A stretch of 64,000 bases of DNA from Bacillota bacterium (GCA_029776205.1 JAKOTQ010000043.1:1-64000), one strand, 5' to 3'. Shown: positions 1 to 9,173, counted from the stretch's first letter. The notes: generated from the sequence alone by a model not told the origin. Numbers and translations are program-made.

Positions 1-222
1 GATTTTACCGGTATTGCCTTTGATGATGACGATTTGGTGGGGAGACTGCTGGCTTATGGTTTGCGTTATCACCAGACTTCAGCCCGAATTGTTCATTTGT
101 ATCATCCGAGATATGTTTATGAAACAGGCATGAACGCAGCCTGGCATTATAATCGCAACCTGTATTTAACACGCCAGGGTGTACTGGTTCGCAATACAAC
201 CCGTGAGTGGGGGAAATTATAA
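1..222 (+). CDS. Glycosyltransferase, C-terminal fragment (cut by window edge)
   Basis: Open from base 1 in frame 1 to a TAA at 220-222, so the N-terminus lies outside the window. The visible 73 residues begin with an acidic FTGIAFDDDDLVGRL stretch. That resembles the C-terminal galactosyltransferase-like segment of GT2/GT7-type enzymes, in which acidic residues sit near the nucleotide-sugar/metal site. A Tyr/His-rich tail follows. The stop overlaps the ATG of the next glycosyltransferase, so the two are probably one operon. The donor and acceptor sugars cannot be told from the fragment. Confidence 0.6.
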   Translation, partial: DFTGIAFDDDDLVGRLLAYGLRYHQTSARIVHLYHPRYVYETGMNAAWHYNRNLYLTRQGVLVRNTTREWGKL

Positions 223-1079
223 TGTGGCATTTATCGAATATTCCGAAAATCGCCCATTTTTATTGGGGCAATGATACTATTTCATTTCTTAGGTATTTAA
301 CGATTTATTCCTTTAAAAAATATAACCCGGACTGGGAGATCCGTCTTTATTATCCTAAAGTCAAATACCGCGGGAGTAAAACTTGGCATACCGGTGAACA
401 TGCTTCACGGTATAACGGGCCCAATTATATGAATCATCTTTTAAATTTGGGAGTTAACCGTATTGAATATGATTTTTCCGTTCATGGCTTGGCTAATGAG
501 ATTCCGGAATCATTTAAGGCCGATTTTCTTCGGTGGTATCTTTTAGGAACGGTGGGTGGGCTGTGGTCCGATATGGACATCGTCTATTTTAGGCCTGTTG
601 ACCATCTTTATCTGAACCAGGAAGCGAATTCTGCATTAACGACCATCGTCTGTCTACATGAGGCTAGTCCGGAGAATTATCATTCCATCGGATTTTTAAT
701 GAGTTCGCCCAATAATCCTTACTATAAATTCATCACTTCTCAAACCTACGGTATGTTAAATCTGACCGATTATCAAAGCATCGGTTCCCGCATTCCGAAT
801 CTGTATTTCCCGAAGTTCTCCATGATCGCAGATCGATTTCCCGGCTTAACAGTAGCCAATCTGGCTCCGGATGTGGTTTATCCCATTGATTTTACGATGG
901 TTCCTTACATTTTCCATACGCCCTATATGCATTATTTGACGGAACGGAGTATCGGGTTGCATTGGTTTGCCGGACATCCGGAGGCTTTGCATTTTGAAAA
1001 TTTGATCAATGATGACAGTCACGTAGGGTATAACAGTATTATTGCCCAATTGGTCCGAAAGGCCATCGGGTGGGGGTGA
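222..1079 (+). CDS. Glycosyltransferase with DXD sugar-binding region (GT32-like)
   Basis: A 285-residue protein. The core LGTVGGLWSDMDIVYFRP (about residues 110-130) is the Gly_transf_sug/GT32 pattern: a GG-L-Y/W-D-D segment with a DXD that binds the nucleotide-sugar and metal. The N-terminus (IPKIAHFYWG) also fits the usual IPK-IH-W opening of this family. The ORF track starts at a GTG at 207. I prefer the ATG at 222 because it overlaps the upstream stop and has a G-rich ribosome site 8 nt before it. It lies at the left end of the glycan island and is convergent with the minus-strand cluster. Acceptor unknown. The likely role is adding one hexose to a surface glycan. Confidence 0.78.
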   Translation: MWHLSNIPKIAHFYWGNDTISFLRYLTIYSFKKYNPDWEIRLYYPKVKYRGSKTWHTGEHASRYNGPNYMNHLLNLGVNRIEYDFSVHGLANEIPESFKADFLRWYLLGTVGGLWSDMDIVYFRPVDHLYLNQEANSALTTIVCLHEASPENYHSIGFLMSSPNNPYYKFITSQTYGMLNLTDYQSIGSRIPNLYFPKFSMIADRFPGLTVANLAPDVVYPIDFTMVPYIFHTPYMHYLTERSIGLHWFAGHPEALHFENLINDDSHVGYNSIIAQLVRKAIGWG

Positions 1080-1090
1080 GCCGACCCCCA
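1071..1090. terminator. Hairpin between convergent genes
   Basis: A 7-bp GC-rich perfect stem (TGGGGGT / ACCCCCA, 6-nt loop) spans the stop of the plus-strand glycosyltransferase and abuts the stop of the minus-strand gene. The U-tract is weak on both sides, so it is only a possible bidirectional terminator. Confidence 0.35.
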
Positions 1091-1831
1091 TTACGGGTTT
1101 GGATAATCGGACTCACCCCGTTGAAAATGATAAACGATACTGTCAAAAGCGGTTAAATGGCGAATGCCTTTCATGGCCAATTTCATCATGAGGATAAAAT
1201 CTCCAGGGAGACACGGTTCTCCCTTTTTGGCGTATTGGGGGTTGAAAATATCGGAATCGGGCTTGATATTGCCTTCCGGATAACCTCCTACGTCCAGAAA
1301 GTCTTTTTTCCGAACAAAAAGCGGCATGTACAATCCACCGGGCTCCGCCCTGGTTTCACGGATGGATTGGGCATATTCGAGGAATTGGGCTTCCATGAAA
1401 TTATAGGGCTGATCGCCGAAATAACGTCCGATGCCGTATTGGCCGCTGGGCAGACGTCCGGATTCGACCAGCCGGGAGGTGATACACTCGCTGCCTGTGT
1501 AGTACTTGATGAGATTATCCAGCCATTGGGGTGAAAAGGCCATATCGGAGTTGATGAAGACAAGGTAATCTTCTTTCGCTTTAGTTGCGGCCAGGTTATA
1601 GCCGCGGTAAACGTTATTGATGAACCATTCCTTCCGTTTTTCCTCCGGGTATTCCGTCCAAAAGTGCGGAATTCCCGATTGTTGCAAAAAATTACGAACT
1701 TCAAGTGTAGCATCATTGGCCATGAAAAAGAATTCGTGACGGTTCAGGTCCGTATATTTGGCAACTTGCTCATGGACAAACTTTAGCCAGGGGACGCTTT
1801 GATAGATGAGACAAATAATGGAACAGTTCAT
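1091..1831 (-). CDS. Family 2 glycosyltransferase
   Basis: A 246-residue GT-A fold enzyme. It opens with the beta-strand MNCSIICLIYQSVPWL and has VFINSDMAFSPQWLDNL at about residues 90-107, where NSD is the DXD-equivalent metal/nucleotide site. A C-terminal GDFILMMKLAMKGIRH block resembles the acceptor-side ED/D motif of GT2. Its ATG overlaps the upstream TGA (ATGA), so it is translationally coupled to the previous minus-strand glycosyltransferase. It is the last gene of the long leftward operon running down from about 10 kb. Donor sugar unknown. It probably extends the glycan that carries fucose. Confidence 0.75.
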   Translation of the reverse strand: MNCSIICLIYQSVPWLKFVHEQVAKYTDLNRHEFFFMANDATLEVRNFLQQSGIPHFWTEYPEEKRKEWFINNVYRGYNLAATKAKEDYLVFINSDMAFSPQWLDNLIKYYTGSECITSRLVESGRLPSGQYGIGRYFGDQPYNFMEAQFLEYAQSIRETRAEPGGLYMPLFVRKKDFLDVGGYPEGNIKPDSDIFNPQYAKKGEPCLPGDFILMMKLAMKGIRHLTAFDSIVYHFQRGESDYPNP

Positions 1832-2622
1832 TTTGAAAAGACTTCCTCCCGGTATTTCTCAACATAGGTCAGAGACTCTTCCCAAGTTAGTTTCCTTGGC
1901 GGGGGGTCATCAATTCGAAGGCCTTCAGGGAATAATTCCAGAGGGACTTTTTCCAATACCAGATGTTCCTCGCTGATCAGGCGATCCAGCATGACATAGC
2001 CGCTTTGGCCGTGGGCTTGATAGGTGAGATATTTATAGGCCAGGCGTTTTTCCGATGAAAAACCATAGTGGATCACTTGAACGTCATAATTGGCTTCGAT
2101 TCGCTGCAGAGTAGAAGGATAAGGGGTTTGATGTAATCCAGGCTTGATATCGTGGTAGGCCATGCCCGGGGTTACGCGCCATAAGCGAACGAACCAACCG
2201 TCGTTATAAAGGCTGTCTGTTCTCCGCCAGGAATGGCTGCGCCAAAGGTTGAGTTCATGGAAGCTTAGGCCGTCGATGCCGTTATTAACGCAATATTGGC
2301 ATAAGTCCTGCATTCGGTCTTTGGCATTAGCCGTAAATACTTCATCCGCATCCAGCCATAAGATGAAATCGGGATCAAGTTTCAGTGCCAATTTCAGCAA
2401 TCTTTGTTTGTGCTGTCGTTCGTTGGAAAAGTTATTGTTTCGTCCCCGTATCACATGGGGGGTATGCTGAAGCATATATTCATAACTGCCGTCGGTACTG
2501 CCGTCATCATAGACAACCAGTTCATCGACGAGGGGTTTAAAATACGTGACGAAGCGTTCCAGGTTCTCTTTTCGTAATTCGTTGTAGATTTGGCAGAACC
2601 CGACAATTTTATATTGTTTCAC
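1828..2622 (-). CDS. Family 2 glycosyltransferase
   Basis: A 264-residue GT2 enzyme. VVYDDGSTDGSYEYM (about residues 34-50) is the classic nucleotide-binding D-D-G-S-x-D motif, and ILWLDADEVF (about 87-96) carries the DAD metal-binding triad, as in the WaaE/SunS-like branch. The ORF track begins at an upstream ATG at 2658. I use the GTG at 2622 because GGGAGG lies 7 nt before it and homologous proteins begin at the beta-strand YKIVGFCQIYNE. It overlaps the next gene by ATGA. Likely role: one sugar transfer step in the island glycan. Donor not predictable. Confidence 0.8.
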   Translation of the reverse strand: MKQYKIVGFCQIYNELRKENLERFVTYFKPLVDELVVYDDGSTDGSYEYMLQHTPHVIRGRNNNFSNERQHKQRLLKLALKLDPDFILWLDADEVFTANAKDRMQDLCQYCVNNGIDGLSFHELNLWRSHSWRRTDSLYNDGWFVRLWRVTPGMAYHDIKPGLHQTPYPSTLQRIEANYDVQVIHYGFSSEKRLAYKYLTYQAHGQSGYVMLDRLISEEHLVLEKVPLELFPEGLRIDDPPPRKLTWEESLTYVEKYREEVFSK

Positions 2623-2674
2623 GGGAATTCCTCCCTTCCAGATTGGTCCCATGACCATGTGACATCTTATGCGG

Positions 2675-3334
2675 TTAATAGATGATATTTGTCTTCATCG
2701 TCATATGCTTAAAGGCCAAATTTCCGGGGATGGGGACAAGGATGCTCCGTTCAAACGGGTAAAACACCGAATATTCCGACGGCCCCAGGTCATATCCATA
2801 GTCTTCCTCTGCCATTTGACGGATGATGGTATTGCCTTCATGCCGCCATTTTTTGCGGAAATGGGCGAGAGCCACATCGCTTTTCTCATAATTCCATGAG
2901 GTCGGGAGCTGGATATAAGGAATCTCTTCCGTTTCATAGTAACCGATATCGGCTTCTTTGAGCCTCCGCACAAAGTCGCAGTCTTCATAGCCGCCGCCCA
3001 GGTATCGTTCGTCAAAAAAACCGATTCTCCGGATGAGTTCCTTTTTGAATCCGAAGAAACCGAAACGGTACATGGCCACCATTCCCCAGCCTTCGTTGAT
3101 AAGGCACAGCATTTTATGAATATGGTGTGCTTCGGGCCTGGCTTTGTCGTTGCAGATGATGATGGTTTCGTATTGGCTACTCGTGATGCAATCATTGATT
3201 AATTTGGAGAAGGATGGGTAACCCGTCCCGTCAAAGATACGGTGGTTAAAATGTTTAACGCATTCCCGGGCTTCCCGGCTTAGGTGAGGGCGGTGAGATG
3301 GGATAATGATTTCAAACTCGGCCTGTTTATCCAT
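2675..3334 (-). CDS. Galactosyltransferase-like GT-A glycosyltransferase
   Basis: A 219-residue short GT-A protein. ETIIICNDKARPEAHHI holds a CND triplet at the DXD position, and YLGGGYEDCDFVRRLKEA is the GT2/GT7 C-terminal motif in which E/D residues act at the acceptor or metal site. The start ATG is preceded by GAGGAGGG. It overlaps the last bases of fcl (the ATG at 3334 sits inside the fcl stop region), so it is coupled to GDP-fucose synthesis. The protein resembles the C-terminal fragment at base 1 and the GT at 11069, suggesting the island has several members of this subfamily. Confidence 0.7.
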   Translation of the reverse strand: MDKQAEFEIIIPSHRPHLSREARECVKHFNHRIFDGTGYPSFSKLINDCITSSQYETIIICNDKARPEAHHIHKMLCLINEGWGMVAMYRFGFFGFKKELIRRIGFFDERYLGGGYEDCDFVRRLKEADIGYYETEEIPYIQLPTSWNYEKSDVALAHFRKKWRHEGNTIIRQMAEEDYGYDLGPSEYSVFYPFERSILVPIPGNLAFKHMTMKTNIIY

Positions 3335-4265
3335 GGATGCCCTCCTCCAGATACCACTGGTAAGTTTTTCGGATACCTTCTTCCAGGGACACTTTGGCTT
3401 TCCATCCTAAACGGTTGATTTTGGAGACGTCCAATAATTTGCGGGGTGTTCCGTCCGGTTTTGAATTATCCCATTGAAATTCTCCCTGAAAACCGATGAT
3501 GGTTTTGAGGAGGTCTGCCAACTCTTTGATGGAGATGTCTTTTCCGGTGCCGATGTTGATGATATCTCTTTCGTTATAATGGTTCATCAGGAAGATACAG
3601 GCATCCGCCAAGTCGTCCACATACAGAAATTCCCGTCTTGGGGTGCCCGTTCCCCAAATTTCCACATAGGGTCTGCCGGCTACTTTAGCTTCGTGGATTT
3701 TCCGGATTAATGCCGGGAGGACGTGAGCAGTTTCCAAATCGAAGTTGTCGTTGATTCCGTAAAGATTGGTAGGCATCACAGCGATGAAGTTAGTGTTATA
3801 TTGCCGGTTGTAAGCCTGGCACATCTTGATTCCGGCGATTTTGGCGATAGCATAGGGCTCGTTAGTCGGTTCCAACAGCCCGGTCAACAGATATTCCTCT
3901 TTCATCGGTTGGGGCGTGAACCTCGGATAAATACAGGAACTTCCTAAGAACAGAAGTTTTTTCACTTGATAACGATATGAAGCGTCAATGAGGTTGGTTT
4001 GAATCATTAGGTTATTATAAATAAAGTCAGCCGGATAGCTCATATTGGCATAAATCCCGCCGACTTTGGCCGCTGCGATGAAAACATATTCGGGCCGTTC
4101 TTCCCGGAAAAATATTTCAACTGCTTTTTTATCACAGAGATCCAGTTTTTGCCGGGGTTGATAAACCAGGTTGGTATATCCCAATTGGGTCAGTTTGCGG
4201 AGTATTGCTGATCCCACCATCCCGGTATGGCCGGCAATATAGATTTTGGCTCCATAATCCATCAT
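3327..4265 (-). CDS. fcl: GDP-L-fucose synthase
   Basis: Converts GDP-4-keto-6-deoxymannose to GDP-L-fucose by 3,5-epimerisation and NADPH reduction in the cytoplasm. Seen: the Rossmann motif GHTGMVG near the N-terminus, KVGGIYANMSYPADFI, the GSSCIYPR serine motif, and the Y-x3-K dyad in EPYAIAKIAG, all hallmarks of the GMER family. The ORF track start (4343) adds a 26-residue tail overlapping gmd. The ATG at 4265 follows AAGGTGG and gives 312 residues, the usual family length. It lies just after gmd, completing the GDP-mannose to GDP-L-fucose pathway that feeds the three fucosyltransferases in the island. Confidence 0.95.
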   Translation of the reverse strand: MMDYGAKIYIAGHTGMVGSAILRKLTQLGYTNLVYQPRQKLDLCDKKAVEIFFREERPEYVFIAAAKVGGIYANMSYPADFIYNNLMIQTNLIDASYRYQVKKLLFLGSSCIYPRFTPQPMKEEYLLTGLLEPTNEPYAIAKIAGIKMCQAYNRQYNTNFIAVMPTNLYGINDNFDLETAHVLPALIRKIHEAKVAGRPYVEIWGTGTPRREFLYVDDLADACIFLMNHYNERDIINIGTGKDISIKELADLLKTIIGFQGEFQWDNSKPDGTPRKLLDVSKINRLGWKAKVSLEEGIRKTYQWYLEEGIHG

Positions 4266-4270
4266 TTTAA

Positions 4271-5305
4271 TTATTCCACCTTTTTTAAATCGGCTGCGAT
4301 CATCATCGCGACCAATTCGGAGAATGTGGTTTCCGGCTTCCAACCCAGCCGCTCACGGGCTTTATCCGCATTTCCCTGCAAAAAGTCAACTTCGGCAGGG
4401 CGGAAAAAGTACGGATCCACCCGGATGATAGCTTTGTCGGTAGCTTCATCAATGCCAACTTCGTCAATACCGTTTCCTTCCCAACGGATGGAAACGCCGA
4501 TCTTTTCATAAGCAAGTTCCACAAACTCCCGGACGGTGTGGGTTTCGCCGGTAGCAATGACGTAATCGTCCGGTTCATCCTGCTGGAGCATGAGCCACAT
4601 GGCTTTGACGTAGTCGCCGGCAAATCCCCAGTCCCGTCTGGCATTGAGATTGCCTAGATATAAGCAGTCTTGAAGGCCGTATTTATACTTGGCTGCCGCC
4701 TGAGTGATTTTCCGAGAAACAAAGTTTTCTCCCCGTAACGGGGATTCATGGTTGAATAAAATACCGTTACAGGCATACAGATGATAAGCTTCGCGATAAT
4801 TGACAGTAATCCAGTAAGCGTATAACTTGGCTACAGCATAAGGACTGCGGGGATGAAAGGGCGTCAGCTCCGATTGAGGCTTTTGTTCGGTCTTTCCAAA
4901 TAATTCACTGGTTGACGCCTGATAAAACCGGGTTTGATGATTGAGTTTCGATAACCGGATAGCTTCCAATAACCGTAAGGTGCCTAAAGCGTCACAATTG
5001 GCCGTATATTCCGGAATTTCAAAGGAAACGTGGACATCGCTTTGGGCTGCCAGGTTATATATTTCATGAGGTTGAACATCTTTGATGATTTGGATTAAGT
5101 TTTCGGTATCCGTCATATCGCCATAATGCAAAATAAGGTTCTTATTTTTATGGGGACCTTGCAAAAGGTCATTGATGCGGTCCGTGTTTTGGGAAGAGGC
5201 ACGGCGATAGACACCGTGAACTTCGTAATCTTTTTCCAAAAGAAATATAGCCAGATAGGCACCGTCTTGGCCGGTGATACCGGTAATTAAAGCGATTTTT
5301 TTCAT
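4271..5305 (-). CDS. gmd: GDP-mannose 4,6-dehydratase
   Basis: Extended SDR that converts GDP-D-mannose to GDP-4-keto-6-deoxy-D-mannose with bound NADP. Seen: [11 protein letters not shown] nucleotide-binding motif, [20 protein letters not shown], the STSELFG active-site Thr/Glu segment, and the [10 protein letters not shown] catalytic Tyr-Lys. Also present are [17 protein letters not shown] and NLNARRDWG, very typical of bacterial GMD. Start chosen at the ATG at 5305 (AGGTG 7 nt upstream) rather than the GTG 9 nt earlier, giving 344 residues. It is followed immediately by fcl. A D-mannose-1-P guanylyltransferase is not in this window. Confidence 0.96.
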   Translation of the reverse strand: MKKIALITGITGQDGAYLAIFLLEKDYEVHGVYRRASSQNTDRINDLLQGPHKNKNLILHYGDMTDTENLIQIIKDVQPHEIYNLAAQSDVHVSFEIPEYTANCDALGTLRLLEAIRLSKLNHQTRFYQASTSELFGKTEQKPQSELTPFHPRSPYAVAKLYAYWITVNYREAYHLYACNGILFNHESPLRGENFVSRKITQAAAKYKYGLQDCLYLGNLNARRDWGFAGDYVKAMWLMLQQDEPDDYVIATGETHTVREFVELAYEKIGVSIRWEGNGIDEVGIDEATDKAIIRVDPYFFRPAEVDFLQGNADKARERLGWKPETTFSELVAMMIAADLKKVE

Positions 5306-5346
5306 GGTTTTCACCTATACTGTTTATTAATAAATATAGAAAGACA

Positions 5347-6189
5347 CTATTTCATTTTCAGAAGCAGATCAAATTCGGTTGAATAGTGTTGCGCTTGCTG
5401 GTCGTAAAATGCTAAAAGCGACCAAAGATCGATATCTGTCAAGCGGGGAGATGTATCCAAAGGGTTAATCTTTTGGATATGTGAGAAATGTTGCAAGAGA
5501 TCAACGATATCTTCCTGGGTCGTACCGTTAGCCTCCAAATGATAAGGCGAATATTCGATGGCTACAACCGCTTCTTTTTTTAACAGCGGAAGGCAAGCTT
5601 CTAAAATTTCAAAGTCAGCCCCTTGAGTATCGATTTTCACCAGATCGACGAAGCGGGGATCGTCCGGCTTCAGGGAATCCGTCAGAAATTCCAGCGGATG
5701 CACTTTTTCAACTTTGGAAGCTGAACGGGTAAAGCGGCTTTCACCAAGATCATTTTTGGTTGTGTTGAAACTGCGGTGATCGCCGAAATTGGTGGTACTG
5801 AGATACATATCAATAAATTCTCTTTGTTTACCCAACGCATAGTTATAGGTTATGACGTTGGTGACGTTATTTAAGATGAGGTTGATGTTTAGCAGCGAGA
5901 AATTGAGGACGTCCGGTTCAAAGCAGTGAATGGTGGCTTCGGGTTGGGTTTTGGCAAGGACGATGGCGACGGAGCCGATATTAGCTCCGATGTCCAATAC
6001 CTGATCCCGGGGTTTAATTGTATTTTGTAAGACTTCCAATAATGCGAGATAGGATTTGCAAATAGGGAATTCGCCTCTGAACATGCCGCCGTGGACTTTG
6101 TCCTGCCGGTGGGTGACTAAGGTGATTTCGATACCGTTCAGGCAAATATCTTTTCGGATCAGTGGGCCCATGAAATCGATCTCAGCCAT
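5347..6189 (-). CDS. FkbM family SAM-dependent methyltransferase
   Basis: A 280-residue protein. QVLDIGANIGSVAIVLAK is SAM motif I, followed by IHCFEPDVLNFSLL (acidic ribose-binding loop), LVKIDTQGADFEILEAC (FkbM signature V-K-I-D-x-Q-G-x-D/E) and VAIEYSPYHL. FkbM members O-methylate sugars or polyketides. In glycan clusters they usually methylate a sugar hydroxyl. The track ORF begins inside the previous gene. The ATG at 6189 follows AAAGGAG at 8 nt and is clearly the start. Position between the fucose genes and a second methyltransferase suggests O-methylated fucose or another terminal sugar, which is inference. Confidence 0.85.
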   Translation of the reverse strand: MAEIDFMGPLIRKDICLNGIEITLVTHRQDKVHGGMFRGEFPICKSYLALLEVLQNTIKPRDQVLDIGANIGSVAIVLAKTQPEATIHCFEPDVLNFSLLNINLILNNVTNVITYNYALGKQREFIDMYLSTTNFGDHRSFNTTKNDLGESRFTRSASKVEKVHPLEFLTDSLKPDDPRFVDLVKIDTQGADFEILEACLPLLKKEAVVAIEYSPYHLEANGTTQEDIVDLLQHFSHIQKINPLDTSPRLTDIDLWSLLAFYDQQAQHYSTEFDLLLKMK

Positions 6190-6202
6190 GGATTTATCTC
6201 CT

Positions 6203-7702
6203 TTATAACATTTTTTCAAAAACCAGCATACCAAAGGTATAAGCGATCTGCGGATGGGGCGAATAATATCCGGGCCGAATGACCGCTTCGCCCAGGGACC
6301 AATCGATATCATCGATTAACTGCAAGTTATGGGCTTCGCAAGCATACTGTAACAGTTGGACATCCCAATCATCCAAGGGTTTCCATGCGAGGCCATAGAG
6401 TTTTAGATCGGTCATGATTTTGGGCGTCCAATAATCGAAAGTGACATACAGTTTGCCGCCATTGGCCAAGAGTCGGGAGGCTTCGGCAGCGAAGGATTGA
6501 ATGTCCACTTCATGTTCGATCACAGATAAACAGGTGATATATTGAAAATAGCCATCCGGCAAAGGGACTGCCAATAAGTCTCCGACCAGATAGGTGATTT
6601 CCGGGTCGTGATGATCAGGTTTTCGTAGATCGATGCCGTATTTCAAGCCTTTAGTCCTTTTGAGCACGGCGTTTTTTAAGATATAGGAATCGGTGCTTCC
6701 CATATCCAGAAGGTTTCCGTCTTGCAGATCGGCGAGGATATGGGCTATCTCCCAGTTTTTGCAGGGAAGGGCATGGGATATATAGTCATGGTCATATAAA
6801 TAACGGCTACAGTCTTCGATTTCAGAACGGCTTTTTAAAAATTTGCACATTTTGGCGGGATCAAAGCCGGAAATGCGATGAGACCGGGTTTTGTCCGGTT
6901 TGGCTGTTTCAAGGTTGTTTAAAAAGTCAGTGATATCCTTAATGTTATGGGCCTGATAGACTGGGTTTGCAATGTCATCCCAGACGCGCAGTGGCAAAGT
7001 TAACCCCATAAAACAGCGGGGTTTGAAACGGTTGGCCTCGGTGTATGTCACGGCATTGACGCCGGAGCAAAGGGTGATCAATGCCCGGCAGTGATTGCTC
7101 AATTCGGAGAGTTGGATCAAATTGAGTGACGAACAATCGATAAGATTTGGCGCATGGCATGGCGGTTTGGATGTACAATAAAAGATAAACTTTGGAAATG
7201 ATTTGGCGAGGTATTCCAGGTAATCATTGATAGGGAATTTGCTTTGCCTGGAACGGGGCTTGCCGTTCTCGATAAGAATGCTGTTTTCGGTAATGGGCAC
7301 CGGTAATTTGGCTTGGGCCGGGAACTGAAGAGCGGGTGTGACGTCAGGCACTGAAAGCTTGTATTTGCCCTCCGGATCATATGTTTTCATTTGGCGGTTA
7401 AATGAATAGACATTATTGGGGTAGGTGAGACTGAAAGCTGTTAAAATATCATCATATAAACCGAACCAGGCGTTGATGAAAAATGCATCCGGCGGGCAAT
7501 TGGGCGTCGGATCAGTCGTTGTGTGATCGGATCCTTCATAAGGGACGATGGGCAAACCAAAATCTTCCCATAAATATCGATAGCAGGGCCGGCATTCAAG
7601 CGTCAGTTCCAATTCGGGAAAGGTTTCTTGCAATGTGGCAATGAGCAGCCTAGTTAAGGCCACATCGCCCGCATGAAAACTGTTATGGATGAACAAATGC
7701 AT
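6203..7702 (-). CDS. Two-domain protein: GT-B/heptosyltransferase-like N-terminus plus SAM methyltransferase
   Basis: About 499 residues. The C-terminal third has a class I methyltransferase: NLLDMGSTDSYILKN is motif I in modified form, YGIDLRKPD the acidic loop, VGDLLAVPLPDGYFQYITCLS motif II/III, and an IEH followed by ASRLLANGGKLYVTFD (Methyltransf_11 pattern). The N-terminal ~300 residues start HNSFHAGDVALTRLLIATLQETFP, reminiscent of GT9/heptosyltransferase-type N-domains. They also hold ALITLCSGVNAVTYTEA, like the second-domain donor loop of GT-B enzymes. The glycosyltransferase assignment is weaker than the methyltransferase. Start: ATG at 7702, just after AAAGGTGG. A dual enzyme that transfers and methylates a sugar is possible. 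Confidence 0.62.
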   Translation of the reverse strand: MHLFIHNSFHAGDVALTRLLIATLQETFPELELTLECRPCYRYLWEDFGLPIVPYEGSDHTTTDPTPNCPPDAFFINAWFGLYDDILTAFSLTYPNNVYSFNRQMKTYDPEGKYKLSVPDVTPALQFPAQAKLPVPITENSILIENGKPRSRQSKFPINDYLEYLAKSFPKFIFYCTSKPPCHAPNLIDCSSLNLIQLSELSNHCRALITLCSGVNAVTYTEANRFKPRCFMGLTLPLRVWDDIANPVYQAHNIKDITDFLNNLETAKPDKTRSHRISGFDPAKMCKFLKSRSEIEDCSRYLYDHDYISHALPCKNWEIAHILADLQDGNLLDMGSTDSYILKNAVLKRTKGLKYGIDLRKPDHHDPEITYLVGDLLAVPLPDGYFQYITCLSVIEHEVDIQSFAAEASRLLANGGKLYVTFDYWTPKIMTDLKLYGLAWKPLDDWDVQLLQYACEAHNLQLIDDIDWSLGEAVIRPGYYSPHPQIAYTFGMLVFEKML

Positions 7703-7713
7703 TGTGGCCACCT

Positions 7714-8154
7714 TTATTTTATATTTTGAATCAGGGTGTATAATTGAGCGTTAATCGCATCAATACATTGATTACGCTCTAAATTTAAAATGGCCAATCC
7801 TTTAATGACAGCATCTTTTTCTTCGGGAGGAACCTTTTCAAATTCGTACACTTTCTCCTGTTGATGCCACAATTTGCAGTTTACTTCAGCGAGTTGCCCT
7901 ATAATATCGCCTATTTTTCCATGAAACTCCCGGATGGTGTTTCCTTCTTTCTTATAAACCTTATTAGCCGGCAGGGATATGTATTCCAGGGGGATCCTTT
8001 TGTTCACGGCATCCCGAAGATAATCATCGATCTCTTGCCGGAGTAAGCGTTGTTGGAGTTCAATATTTTTCAATTGTTCCGTATCCCGGGAATGCCAAGC
8101 CTTTAAAATCAGGATGGTTAATTTGTCACAAAGAGAACCCAAGGTTTCGGCCAT
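7714..8154 (-). CDS. DUF4254-like small protein of glycan clusters
   Basis: A 146-residue, mostly helical, charged, soluble protein. AETLGSLCDKLTILILKAWH matches, from memory, the opening of DUF4254 proteins often found beside glycosyltransferases. There is no signal peptide or membrane segment, and no catalytic motif I can name. The track start at 8238 overlaps the upstream fucosyltransferase end. I use the ATG at 8154, 6 nt after GGAGG. It sits between a GT10 fucosyltransferase and the methyltransferase fusion in the leftward operon. A helper role for a glycosyltransferase is plausible but unproven. Confidence 0.6.
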   Translation of the reverse strand: MAETLGSLCDKLTILILKAWHSRDTEQLKNIELQQRLLRQEIDDYLRDAVNKRIPLEYISLPANKVYKKEGNTIREFHGKIGDIIGQLAEVNCKLWHQQEKVYEFEKVPPEEKDAVIKGLAILNLERNQCIDAINAQLYTLIQNIK

Positions 8155-8206
8155 AATTATCCTCCGTAAATTCATCCTTTCAATCAACCTGTTGCGATTG
8201 CACGGT

Positions 8207-9067
8207 TTAGGATTGGATTTGCTTAAAAATTTTTTCAAACTGATCGAGAATGGCTTCCGCCTCGATCAAGGGATTGACCTGATTGTTGTGATAATAAGGT
8301 TCTAACAGGTATTGGCGGTAGAGGTCATCGTCCTGGTCGAGTTCAATGATTCGCTCGATCAAGGCCTCTTCATCCGGAAAATCATAATAATTGAGAAAGC
8401 TTTTGGGATTGAAATCCAGATGAACTACTGGATTGCCCCAATAAATCGGGATGCTGTGGACCAGCATGGGCTGGATCAATTTTTCCGTGGTATAGCCCGG
8501 GTATTCCGAATTTTCAAAGGCGATGGTAAATTTATAATCTTTAATGAACTGCACTTTGGCATCTTCGTAACCTTTTAGCGGTCCTCCGATATTATTCAAC
8601 ACCATGCCTGCAGAATCGATGGGTTTGTATTTGGATAGCCGCTTGAAGAACTGAATTCGCTTATGGGCAGTTTCGTTGGAGTAAATAAAATTGCAAAACT
8701 TGGTTTTACTCCGGATGATTGCGTCAATATCCAGATCTTTTTTAACTAATGAATCAGGGGATTTGAGATTAAGTACGTACCAGGGCAAACGGTAATGATT
8801 TTCCTGGCCGAGATGATCGAAGGAGAAGGCAAAATTGCATTCGCTAAAGTTGGGACGGATATTTTCTCCGGTATAAAAGATTTTGAAACAGCTGTAATTT
8901 TGATGTTCCGTACCGAAAACCGAATAGATCAAAACCTCAGGCTCATCGGAAAATTCAAGCTTAAACCTTTTTTGCAGTAGGTTTAGAAAATAGTTGTCAT
9001 ACCAATGGATATCAAGAAGAAAGGTGGGCCAAAAATCCGTAAATTTTATCCGAATAGGTTTTCGCAT
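8207..9067 (-). CDS. Alpha-1,3-fucosyltransferase, GT10 family (copy 1)
   Basis: A 286-residue protein that should transfer L-fucose from GDP-fucose to a GlcNAc or Glc of a lactosamine-like acceptor. Seen: the GT10 C-terminal donor domain with FIKDYKFTIAFENSEYPGY, TEKLIQPMLVHSIPIYWGNP and FNPKSFLNYYDF, the signature of bacterial Lewis-type FucTs such as Helicobacter FucT. The N-terminal acceptor half has FYTGENIRPNF and AFSFDH. No transmembrane anchor and no C-terminal heptad repeats are seen. The ATG has GGAG 8 nt upstream. It is about three quarters identical, by eye, to the gene immediately upstream. Best donor source: gmd/fcl in the same operon. Confidence 0.9.
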   Translation of the reverse strand: MRKPIRIKFTDFWPTFLLDIHWYDNYFLNLLQKRFKLEFSDEPEVLIYSVFGTEHQNYSCFKIFYTGENIRPNFSECNFAFSFDHLGQENHYRLPWYVLNLKSPDSLVKKDLDIDAIIRSKTKFCNFIYSNETAHKRIQFFKRLSKYKPIDSAGMVLNNIGGPLKGYEDAKVQFIKDYKFTIAFENSEYPGYTTEKLIQPMLVHSIPIYWGNPVVHLDFNPKSFLNYYDFPDEEALIERIIELDQDDDLYRQYLLEPYYHNNQVNPLIEAEAILDQFEKIFKQIQS

Positions 9068-9173
9068 TCTTCAACTCCAGATGTCAAGCCTTGTATATTC
9101 ATATTATTCGTGGAGAGGGTATTTAGCGTAAAAGCCAATGGCATATTTACCGTTCTTACGACAAAATCCCGGC

